Of a stretch of DNA of 64,000 nucleotides, positions 55,297 through 64,000 are shown one piece after another. The position numbers and the translations under genes are program-made. Numbering within the stretch: the first letter of the stretch is position 1; each line of letters starts with the position of its first letter. The notes below the pieces were generated by a model. It did no database searches. It was not told the origin of the DNA and saw only the letters and a list, made by a program, of their open reading frames with translations. Location of the stretch: contig CM042687.1 of assembly GCA_023614405.1 (NCBI GenBank), positions 68,492,992-68,556,991 on the forward strand, read 5' to 3'. The stretch is from Avena insularis (lineage: Eukaryota > Streptophyta > Magnoliopsida > Poales > Poaceae).

Positions 55297-56837
55297 TGAT
55301 GGCTCAGTTGATGTGGATCCTGTTGAGAACCCCAAGAGCAAGGTGTGAAGCAGCATAGAAGCAAGTCTTCCCTCAGTAAGAAACCGAGGTTATCGAACCA
55401 GTAGGAGGAAGGAAACGTCACACAGGTGTTGCAAGCAATGCAGAGACCTGCACAACACAAACTCAAGACTTTGCCCCAACTAACAGTGAGGTTGTCAATC
55501 TCACCGGTTGCTGTAACAAAGGATTAAACATATTGTGTGGAAGGTAATGGTTTGCAACAAGTAAACAAGTAACAGTGGAAGATGTATAAATGGTAAAGAT
55601 TGGACCGGTGTCCATAGTTCACTAGAGGTGCTCTCTTTAGATAAACAACATGGCATGAAGGGTAAACAAATTACAGCAGGGCAATTGACAGGAACTGAGC
55701 AAGGCATAACAATGCAATAACAGACAAAAAGATCCTATGAGATTCGATTGGGCAATACAACAATATACATAGACCGCCATCCAACTGCATCTATGAATAG
55801 AAGTCCACCTTCAGGCTATCATCCGAACACCCTCCAGTATTAAGTTGCAAGCAACAGACAACTGCTTTAAGCAAAGTGTGTAAGGTAAACAATCCACTTG
55901 TTCCATGAATAAGAGACCGTTGTTTTCTCCCTAGTAGCAACAACACATATACAACCGACGAGATTTCTGTCACTTCCCTTGGAAACTAGAGGCATGAACC
56001 CACTATCGAGCATAAATACCCCCTCTTGGAGTCACTAGCAACTACTCGGCCAAGATAGCTACTAACAACGGAGAGCATGCAAGATCACAAACAACACAGA
56101 CATGATAGAATCATAAAGACAAAACCATTAATCAATCTGACATAGTAATCTCAATATCCATCAGATCCTCGCAAACATAACATGCATGATTACAAATAGA
56201 TTAGATCTTGATCATGAACGGAGCTCACAAGATCTATACATGAAAGCACAAGGAGGAGATACAACCATCTAGCTACTACATGGACCCATAGTCCAAGGTG
56301 GAACTACTCATGCTTCATACCGGAGAGAAGGCCTCCGGGATGATTTCCCCTCCGGCAGGGTGCCGGGAAGAACTTCAGATCCCTCCAGATCTAGGGACGA
56401 CGGTGGCGGCGGATATAGAAGGTTTCATGGAGTTTTGATTGGGTGCTTAGGGTTTCTGCATCGGGGGCTTCTTATAGGCGAAGAGGCGAGGCCGGGAGGC
56501 GACCAGGGGGGACACACCCTGCCTAGGCGCGGGCCCACCCCTAACCGCGCCTAGGAGGGGTTTGGCCGCCCTGGTTTGCTTCTCTGTCTCGTCTTATGAA
56601 TTCGTGTCCCCCATGGTAAAATATTGACTTTGGATTTTGTCCCATCCAATTCCGAGAATATCGATTTTCGCTTTTCCGAACCAAAAATGAAGAAAAGTAA
56701 CTGGCACTGTGTCAACTTGTTAATAGGTTAGTTCTAGAAAAGATATAAAACACCTCAAAGTGTAGACAAAGCAAAGCAAAGTAGATACTAAACAAGCATG
56801 GATCATCAAAAATTATAGATACCTTTCCGACATATCA
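55297..56837 (-). repeat. 5' LTR of element G (right copy, 1541 bp)
   Basis: TG...CA ends, followed by CCTGC. Very similar to the left copy apart from scattered changes and one indel near 55972-55998. Confidence 0.93.
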
Positions 56838-56990
56838 CCTGCAAGATCCGATGCAGCGGCCGAGATGGCGAGGAAAATGTGGGAAGCATGCACTATAGAC
56901 AATCCCAAATGCGGCCAGGCGGCATGGGCGAGTAGGGATAAACGGACGAGATGGGGAAGATGGGATGGCTCTAGTCTTTGAACGAGATTT
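56838..56990 (-). pseudogene. Upstream part of the SINA-like pseudogene, beyond element G
   Basis: When G and one CCTGC are removed, a minus-strand frame (HLVRLSLLAHAAWPHLGL, HIFLAISAAASDLAGHAT) reads without a stop into the sequence at 50238. No motif is recognised here. It shows only that the two flanks were once continuous. Confidence 0.35.
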
Positions 56991-57485
56991 TTGTTTTTGT
57001 TTTTGCAAGGCCTCTGGAGCTACATCCAGGATGACGAATATAACTTTGCTGGAACACTACACTTCACTAAATTATAAGCTAGGATGGCACGCTACCGTGC
57101 AGTAAATTAACCATGTCACATCCTGGGGCACTATAACTAGCGAGGCTGGCACACTACCGTGCATGCTGACTAGAGTTACTACTGTCTTGTTTGACCAGAT
57201 GATGTTTATTTACAGTTCCTATATTTCTAAAAAATACTAGTGTGTACATTACCTAGTAGTAGTACACTTGTACAATAACTATTACAATACTATGCTAGCA
57301 TTAGAGTAAAGGAAACAATCGTCTCGTTAGTTCCGATGCATACAGGAGTTATACCTACTCCTAAAACAGAAGTAGTACACTTGATTGTTAGGCCAACTCT
57401 TGTATGTGGTGGAACAAACAAGATGATTGTTTCTAGTTTGCTAAAAAGGATCATAATATGGAAAAAAGGTAGTACAATACTAGTA
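56991..57485. other. Intergenic stretch, no gene seen
   Basis: A TTTTTG repeat at about 56988-57016 and two imperfect direct copies of GGCACGCTACCGTGCA (about 57086 and 57151). Nothing else was identified. Confidence 0.5.
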
Positions 57486-57655
57486 GTCACGGGCAGAGCT
57501 AGATCATAATTTAAGCCTGGGCAAAGAGTATAGATACAGTTGATTAGTTGAGTGTTTGCCCAGCAAATCTCCTATTTCTATCTTAGTTTTCTTATAGTAT
57601 TTCGGTGGAGTTAACCAGCTGAGCCCGGGCATGCCATGTTATGGCTCCTCCACTG
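57486..57655. mobile_element. Possible MITE (GGAGCC-type ends)
   Basis: One end reads GTCACGGGCAGAGCTAG (57486-57502), the other CAGTGGAGGAGCCATAAC on the minus strand (57655-57638). They are only roughly inverted copies of each other. The right end resembles the CAGTGGCGGAGCC start common to some grass DNA-transposon derivatives. No clear target duplication. Confidence 0.35.
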
Positions 57656-57869
57656 TTAGCAGTAGTACACTAGAAGTTTGTTTTGCTGCAAACATAGTAC
57701 AATAAATACTTACACATTGGAGATTAGCGCGATCAAGTACCATGTTGTTCCAACACAATGCATCACTAGAGGGGTATAGTTATAGACCACCTATTTACAG
57801 AATAGTTATATAATTAAAAGCAGACCATCACCGCTTTAATACACCTACTATATACTATTAAATTGTTGA

Positions 57870-58312
57870 TGAAATGATGGGTGATAACCTGCACATCTGA
57901 TCACCTTCTCGTAGTTATCATGATATAAAACCATCACTTTAAAGGATGTGGTGGAAAGCTTCTTAAATACCAGAAAGTATAATACCTTCAAGTCATGTGC
58001 ATTGATAAAATCTAGCCATCATTCGTCAAGGATAAACTTGCCATCTTACTTCCTCAGGTCGACATACCAGCTATAGGCTTGCAGATCTTCAGCTTGATGG
58101 CGTCCGGATACTCACCGCCAAACATTGGAAAAAAAGGGTGATGAGTATGCTCCGCACGTCTAATCCACGCGGTATTAACATCATCTTGCAGAACTCGTCA
58201 TAGGTGTTCTCCACGCGGGTGTTCCTAGCTCGCCCCTCCATCCGGATTGCACAGGGCTCTCCTGTCTTCTTCGATGATGAGTCTCTCAAAGCTTGAGATT
58301 CTTGCCCGAACA
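57870..58312 (-). pseudogene. Second B3-domain-like pseudogene
   Basis: On the minus strand, an acceptor (TTTTTTGCAG ending at 58313) precedes FGQESQALRDSSSKKTGE and NTYDEFCKMMLIPRG. After a frame change come HPFFPMFGGEYPDAIKLKIC, WYVDLRK, DGKFILDE and WLDFINAHDLKVLYFLVFKK, then TTSFKVMVLYHDNYEKVIRC. The order IKLKI, WYVDLR, W-x-DFI-x-AHDL and YFLVFK fits a plant B3 DNA-binding domain (REM type) better than any other family I know. In-frame TAA and TGA near 58046 and 58019 disable it. With the pseudogene at 7949-19880 this makes two B3-like relics in the window. Confidence 0.55.
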
Positions 58313-58389
58313 CTGCAAAAAAATACTCGTGGTCAGATAATGTCTCTACAAGCTAACAATAATTATGAAATACATTATTAGTTGATCGA

Positions 58390-58567
58390 AAAAAATGAGC
58401 ACCGATATTTTATTATATTGTTCATAATTAGTACTGTTGGATTCATATTAAAAACACTTTTTAACGATGCTAGTTGGATACCAACATTATTTATATTTAT
58501 GGAGTAATTTTTGGTCAAAGAAAAACATGCAAAAAGAGGACGCCTTATTCCGGGGGATGGAGGGAGT
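58390..58567. mobile_element. Stowaway-like MITE, one clear end
   Basis: The right end is the minus-strand reading of CTTATTCCGGGGGATGGAGG (58544-58563) followed by GAGTA, i.e. TACTCCCTCCATCCCCCGGA, the usual Mariner/Stowaway start next to TA. The left end is not clear. It lies in the putative first intron of the B3-like pseudogene. Confidence 0.5.
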
Positions 58568-59185
58568 AGAGTACAATATAAAGATCAGCTAAGAAAGTAC
58601 TAAAGTGGACCAACTTTCTTATCGAAGTACACAAAGTCTTAACTCGAGCTAGCATGAACTCCAGTTATATTAGTACTGCCAAGGTCTACGCATCACATTG
58701 GTGAAGTCCATAATCGACCAGTACATATACCGAACACCAAGAATGGACAAACATGATGAGCTCTATCTGCTGCCGATGCTAGAGATGCATACATATACTT
58801 GAAATTTTGGCAAAAATCAGGGTAGGCAGTAGTTGCCCTAAATTGCCCAGGTTAAAGGGACCTCTGCCCCTGAGACCAACCAACCAAAACATGCCGAGTG
58901 GCCTCCAAAACCATCATCAGTCGTGGATCGATCAATACAAAATTTGAACTTATTATTACAGTTCACTGTAGATCTAGCCCTAGAACTTGCTTGCATGTGT
59001 AAAACTGTACTACTAGATAAGAAATACTAGTATTCAACAGAGAACCAATGTTAACAAACCTATACTACTAGATGAAACTACTAGCACTCAACACCAAACC
59101 AATATTAACCAACCGCGAATAAAATCTTTGACCACATCTCATCATCAAGATCAAGGGTTTTGGGGATTATGTACATACCGCACTG
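58568..59185. other. Intron or intergenic DNA, no gene seen
   Basis: AT-rich, with repeated phrases of type CTAGATGAAACTACTAGCACTCAACA near 59000-59100. No coding signal. Confidence 0.45.
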
Positions 59186-59530
59186 CCATCGGGGTGTCTG
59201 AGGGATGCGACGAATCTATAGATGAGGTTGCAGGGGCCACCAACCTGCCTAAGACGACTAAGTTGCGTCTGTGGTGGTCGTCAATGGAGCGAAGCGCAAT
59301 GGCGATAAAAGTAGAGAGACAAGGAGTGCATGTGAGATAGATCTGGAGTTGGGGCTGGGGCTGGTGAGGGAATAAATGCAGCGAGGGCAGACGTATGCTG
59401 TGGAAAAAGCAAACCTTTTCCTTTTCCCGCAATATCCACCTATAAGCAAATTGAATGGCCACCAATATAGTACTACTAGAGCTACTATAGAAAATTGGGC
59501 ACAACAGCTTGAGTGCTTGCATAGGAAAAC
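59186..59530 (-). pseudogene. Possible first exon and 5' region of the second B3-like pseudogene
   Basis: The minus strand holds a pyrimidine-rich leader (CCAACTCCAGATCTATCTCA), then an open stretch (TLR-type frames around 59300-59200) with ATGGCAGTGCG before GTATGTACAT, which would be a donor at about 59177. Linkage to the exon at 58312 is only by position and strand. Confidence 0.25.
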
Positions 59531-59728
59531 ATAAAACACATAGTTGGAAAGTATATTACATGGTGCCTACAAGCAATACTAGACATGATATTGCAAGTGC
59601 TAATACTATAATACAGTATGAAAGTAGTATTTACGTAGCATTGTAAGTTACATTGTGACTACTACTATCTATAGAAATGATGTTGTGAGTGCTGATAATA
59701 TGTTTTTCTACATCTTGGTAAAACTTCA

Positions 59729-61000
59729 GAAAGCTCGAGGTAGCGTTGGCACGAACCACATTGGTGCCTCAAACATTTGTTGCATATGTTCATCTTCCGT
59801 GTAGTTAAGTGATGAACCTATGGCAGGGCTCCCATTGACGTGCATGTTGCTCCAATCTGGAATTGGCTGTGGGCGATGTTGGGAGCGCACGTATGTAGCA
59901 AACACACAATATGCCTTGAACACTGGTAGAGCTTCATCAGCAGCAAGTTCGGGGTTTTGAGGGGGGGGGGTAGAGGACTCATGGATGGTTGATTCCCACA
60001 AACACTGATATCCCATCAAGATTGTTCCTTCAGATCCAGTCTGGTGCTACATGGTCATGCCAATCAAAGGCCCTGTTGAAAACGTGGCAGCGGAGCGAGG
60101 GATAAGAGAGAAGCTCTCTACCCATGTATGACATTGGATCACCATGGCTGCTGGTTTGTGCACCCTTGGTGTGAATCCATAGGTTATCCCAGTTTGACTC
60201 TGCCAAGTACCAGCTGCATGATGCAATATCTTCAGCCTCGGCATCGTCACCAGCTTGGACGTTTGCCGGTTCTTCAATTACTGGAGCCTATATGACACGA
60301 GGACCTGCAAGTATACCTGTGTGTGCATTTCAGTTAGAAAAAGTATCACTAACAATGGAGTTGAAAGTAATTTGTAAATTTTACTTTTAAATAACGACAC
60401 TCACTCCACTTGGTCGGTTCCTAGACCAGAACATCTCCTTACGGATCTGTCACCACGTATACGCGATCAATACGACCAGTGGTTAGAGTTACGGCAATGG
60501 CATCGACATACTTTGCTGGTGCAAGATAGTCATTCCGAAGGATAGTCCAGTCCCTCTCATTAGGAAAATATATTTTAGCAATAAATTTGTCAAACACCGC
60601 CATCGCCCTGTAGTACCATTGGTTGTCAAATCTATATGGTATACTTGTTATATGTTTCTTCAGCAGCTCGATACTCGCTTGCTTGTAGCTATAAGTGCAT
60701 GGGGTCCGGGGAAAACCTGGAAACTAGATGGATAAATATCAACATGTTGCACAGGTGGCAGCTCGATATGTGTCATAGTGTAGACATTTTGGAGGTATCA
60801 ACGCCCCGGGTGCTTTGCCATCGCAATCCACTCTCCTCTGGCACCAACCTAGTGACCCTTATTTTCATATCCATCTTCGTCCCAAGTTCCTGGTATGTCA
60901 TCATCAACTGGTACAAATGCTTCTACTGTTGGATTGCCTAGTGGCATCAGCAATGCGTCAATATCCTGTAGTAGATTTTCTGCATATCTAGGGGCATGCA
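59729..61000 (-). pseudogene. F-box/DUF295-like pseudogene, beta-propeller part
   Basis: Minus strand, many stops. Recognisable pieces in order: ENLLQDIDALLMPLGNPTVE, GARGEWIAMAKHPGR, VYTMTHIELPPVQ, then after a frameshift WYYRAMAVFDKFIAKIYFPN, KYVDAIAVTLTTGRIDRVYV with TDP-GDVLV. After a short gap: AEDIASCSWYLAESNWDNLW, and near the end HRPQPIPDWSNMHV, YTEDEHMQQMFEAPMWFVPT. The pattern (G..W......L.N..T...I.LPPV, D.VY.V...GD.L, YLAES, APMWFVPTL) resembles grass F-box proteins with a DUF295 domain. Role of such proteins is mostly unknown. Confidence 0.45.
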
Positions 61001-61560
61001 AGGTGTTCCACAAAGGGGAAAGTGGCTAGCTAGATTTGCCAAAAACATGATGAATAAATCATTCATGCAAACAGACACACCGATGAAAAGGGTCTTTTTT
61101 GGATTAAAGAAAAAATATAGGAATAGGAAAATATCCTATGGTTGTGGCACTGTTCAATCGTTTAGTTCAAAGAAATGAGGTCCCAAGAGACACGATAACA
61201 TTATAAATATACTCTTGCGTGAAGTTTGACTTTGATTTGACCATGTTTATAAGGAATCTTACGTTTTTGTTTTCATGTAAACCAAACAGTTAACTTTTTA
61301 CAGAATTCTTGTGTTTGTCAAACACATGAAATATGAAATATAAGGACAGACTTTATTGACCAATACACCTTCCGTTACGCGTATCGATAATCCTGGTCAT
61401 TCTTGTCTTTTTAGTTTGGATGAGAGAGGATTGAGAACACATGAATGTCACAGGTTTGCCGGTGAAAAAAGGCGATTGTAAAACATAGGAAAACTACATA
61501 CATGAATGACATGTCTCGATGCTACGCACATTGTGAGAGTTTGGGGTCAAGTACATATTC
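61001..61560. other. Stretch without identified gene
   Basis: AT-rich DNA between the two halves of the DUF295-like pseudogene, including runs such as GGAATAGGAAAATATCCTAT (61119-61138). It may be an insertion in the pseudogene, but no terminal repeats were identified. Confidence 0.4.
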
Positions 61561-61599
61561 CAATCACTACGGGATTTAGGCATAGGAAGGATTCAAATC

Positions 61600-61929
61600 C
61601 TACAAAACTCATGCAAAACTGCTTTTTATCTTCTCGTCACGGTCGACTGGCCATGTCTGTGGGTCAGAGTGAAGTAGGGTGGGCAAACCAAATGGGAGAG
61701 CAGGATCTTCCGCAATCCCTTGATGCATGCCAGCCATGCCGTGAGCCAGGCGAGCGATGCTCAAAAGATCAGCGCGACTGGTGATGTTGCTTAGCGGTCC
61801 GTAGTGGAGATTGCCAAATCCCATTGCCTGGATGTAGTGATCTGATGTCTTATGCTTCATCGCTTCATATGGACGAACACTTCCGATGTCGTTCCGGGGA
61901 AGATAATTGCAGAAGATTTGTGGGGATGG
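61600..61929 (-). pseudogene. F-box-like start of the DUF295-like pseudogene
   Basis: The minus strand reads MGFGNLHYGPLSNITSRADL, LLSIARLAHGMAGMHQGIAE and DPALPFGLPTLLHSD. The pattern L..ITSRADLLS.......  followed by LP.LP.LL is what an F-box and linker of a DUF295 protein look like, and it lies upstream of the propeller part on the same strand. LTR H starts at 61930 just upstream. Confidence 0.35.
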
Positions 61930-64000
61930 TGTAGCAGTCCGGGAATTTCCAAACTAGAAAAGTGCGTGTTGTTTTATTGTTCGCATCATCGTTACATAAT
62001 CATGCATGATTTTGCCTCTAAGAGTATTTTATTAAACCCTATTTTATTTGCTAATTCTTTACCCCTTATATTCAAATAAAAACCATAGTCCATCTTCCAT
62101 CTCATTGATGTAAAACTACTTACAAATGTTTCTATAAAAAAGGTTTTAAATAAATAAAAATAAATAAATTCTAGACCTAAAACCGGCCAGGATCAATAGG
62201 CCCAGCCGACTAGACCAACCGAAACCTAGAAACCCTAAACCACCCAACCCCACAGCCGCCGCCGCTACGGTAGTGCACACAAACTCATACACGTGTGCGC
62301 AGCAACCCAACAAACCCACCCCCCATACGTTGCACGCACGCTACCCTGACCACCCACACATGACACGCTCCACTGGCCCTCTCTTCCCACCCCGCGGTCC
62401 AAACCTGTCCAACGGGCCATTCTTTAGCGTGCCGGCACGTTGGCGGGCAAGAAAAGCCTGTCATCGGCCCGACCCAACCCGTAACATGTCGAGCCTGTGC
62501 TAGCCCATGAAACAACGGGGTCGTGCTTGTGTCGCGGCCTCAGGCACGCGGGCCGGCCTGGCATGTCCTGTCAAGATGGTATCAGGTGTAGTTTGGGAAA
62601 TATATAGGCAAAAATGCATCCATGAGGGATCAAACTCGCGACCTCACCCTGCCGCACCGCCCCCTCGACCACCAGACCACGAAAAGCTAGTTTTAATAGG
62701 GGCGATGTGGTGCTTTTTGTATATTTGTTGGACGGGCCAGCCAAAAACACTAATAAGACCGCGTGCCTAACATGCCATGGGCCAGCCTGCTAGGCGCCGG
62801 GGCCGGGCTCGGGTCACGCAGCTGGGCACGTGTGCTGGTCCAACACGGCATGTGAGCTAGGTGGGCCATAGAGGGCCATGCTGGTCCAGGCCTGTTTAGG
62901 GCGTGCCATGCCTGGGCCGTGTCGTGCTGGCCCGTTCGCCAAGTCTGTCATGGTCATACCGCCAGCATGGCCCCACTCCTCGCAGCGCCGCGTCGCCCGC
63001 ATGCTACCTATGTCCCCCACATCGTGCCGCCACCACCTAGGGCTTCTCCCGCGAGCCAGGCCTTCCTCCTCGGCCACTTCCGCCAGCATACCTCGCCCTT
63101 GTGTATCTCTCCTCCCCATGATCCCCTTTCCCCGCCACGACCGCTCGCGTCGCTCGCATCTGCGCACACCTACCGAGGACAGTAGGCTCCTTCTTCCCGC
63201 CTCCGTCGGCCTCCTCCGTGGCGCGTCCGCCTCTGCTTCGTCTATCGCCCGCCGCCGCGTCTCCTGCAACCACCAAGACACCGGCCGCTTCTTCCTCTAC
63301 CTTGCCGGAGCCCGTCCCCCCTCCCGCTCATCCTCGATCATTTCCTTGTCGCACCCTCGCCTCCGTGCCACCTCCCTCCTCGTCTCCGACTGGTGCCGCA
63401 CCGTCGAGCCCCTCTTCATTGGCCTCACATCTTCCTCTCCCTCGTCTGTAGCCATCATCGCCTCCGTCTGTGGGTCCGACGGCGCTAGCATGTCGCCGTC
63501 CTCACCTCCGTGCTGCCTCTAGCCCGCACCTCGCTCTCGCGTCCCCTGCAGAGTTGTGCCCGGCAGCGCGTCCCTAACACATCCTATCGTCCCCATCCTT
63601 GACTCACGAGAGATTCCCCGTCTAATTGTTGCCCTCGATTTGAACGTCGTACGCTCCCATCCGTGCTTGCGGCTGTACGATCACATCTATGACCCCCTTC
63701 ATGTTGTCCTGGATGCAAATTTCTCCTGTAGACCTCTGTCGTCTACTCAAGATCATCCCGATTATATCTGTTTCCTTGCTAGAGCGGCACCACGATGTAC
63801 TAGTGTTGACAAACATGGGAAGTTGCAGTGGTCACCGTGCCCTCTGATGTTCTCCTTCGTTCTTCAATTCTTTTTGTCCCTATGCTCGATGTTTTGCCAA
63901 GATCCGCACAAGGTCACCTGGACCTAATTCAAGTTTGCCCTCAACAACGGAACCGGAAACCCCAAGATCTTCTCCGCGGACCCGGACTCGAAGGCCCCCG
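61930..64000 (+). repeat. LTR H (Gypsy-type), right end outside window
   Basis: Starts TGTAGCAGTCCGGGAATTTC, like TGTAGCACCCCGGGAAAACC of LTR C, and like C has an AT-rich start followed by a long GC-rich section (62200-63980). Near 63960 it has GCGGACCCGGACTCGAAGG, resembling GCGGACCCAGATGCATC of LTR C near 15518. It is cut by the window end, so whether it is a solo LTR or a full element is unknown. Open frames in the GC-rich part carry no recognised domain. Confidence 0.65.

Larger units (their letters stand above)
50244..56837 (-). mobile_element. Element G: complete non-autonomous Athila-like element
   Basis: LTRs at 50244-51759 and 55297-56837, each starting TGATGGCT and ending TATCA on the plus strand, with CCTGC at 50239-50243 and 56838-56842. 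The tRNA-Asp primer site at 55269-55286 and a polypurine tract at 51760-51778 set minus orientation. The 3.5 kb interior holds one 170-residue ORF near the 5' end and then noncoding DNA that shares blocks with element A's 3' region. No protease, RT or integrase sequence was found. Confidence 0.95.

Noticed and set aside
62814..63522. Similar GC-rich open frames on both strands of LTR H
   Set aside because: Same reason as for LTR C; composition-driven, no domain, inside an LTR.

Overview
The window is a block of nested retrotransposons from a large plant nuclear genome. The signs are Athila-type Ty3/Gypsy elements primed by tRNA-Asp, a Copia element whose 1.37 kb LTR and integrase resemble the Angela/BARE lineage, chromovirus fragments with a C-terminal chromodomain, an L1-type LINE and Stowaway-like ends. 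Together these suggest a grass, most likely a Triticeae or related Pooideae genome. The lineage is inferred from remembered family features, not from a search. No intact host gene, tRNA, rRNA or CRISPR array was seen.

Left third (1-20655). Element A (Athila-like, + strand) enters from the left edge and ends at 7552. To its right lie pieces of one plus-strand, multi-exon B3-domain-like pseudogene. It is split by element B (8112-13876, - strand, target-site duplication TTAAT) and by solo LTR C (14237-17945, duplication TGGGT). C landed exactly on a putative exon/intron boundary. Removing B and C rejoins the exons, and the 3' part of the gene carries a triplicated exon-intron unit encoding a Pro/Ala-rich linker.

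Middle (20656-47171). A chromovirus integrase end with its 3' LTR (D, 20656-24496) abuts a minus-strand Copia element (K, 24497-30661). K's gag is interrupted by a perfect solo LTR of the A family (26192-27691, duplication GTCTT). K itself sits in a LINE fragment (30662-31545). Beyond it lies Athila-like element E (minus strand), split by the complete element F (33240-42933, duplication TGAAC). F has two LTRs of about 4.07 kb around only 1.56 kb of internal DNA. That DNA encodes a Gag-like protein with three CCHC knuckles and no pol.

Right third (47172-64000). An unclassified repeat is followed by a SINA/SIAH-like pseudogene split by element G (50244-56837, duplication CCTGC). G is a non-autonomous Athila-like element that carries its own 170-residue ORF and no pol. 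Next come MITE-like ends, a second B3-like pseudogene and an F-box/DUF295-like pseudogene, all on the minus strand. Last is the start of an LTR (H, from 61930) of the same broad type as C.

The most unusual signal is a conserved inverted repeat, AACTATACGGC...GCCGTATAGTT. It recurs in the LTRs of B and of E and as an array of about 100 bp units at 32037-32470, next to predicted TATA boxes in B and in the array segment. Most elements are non-autonomous or broken: A lacks integrase, B is gag-only, F has only a nucleocapsid-like gag, and G has a private ORF.
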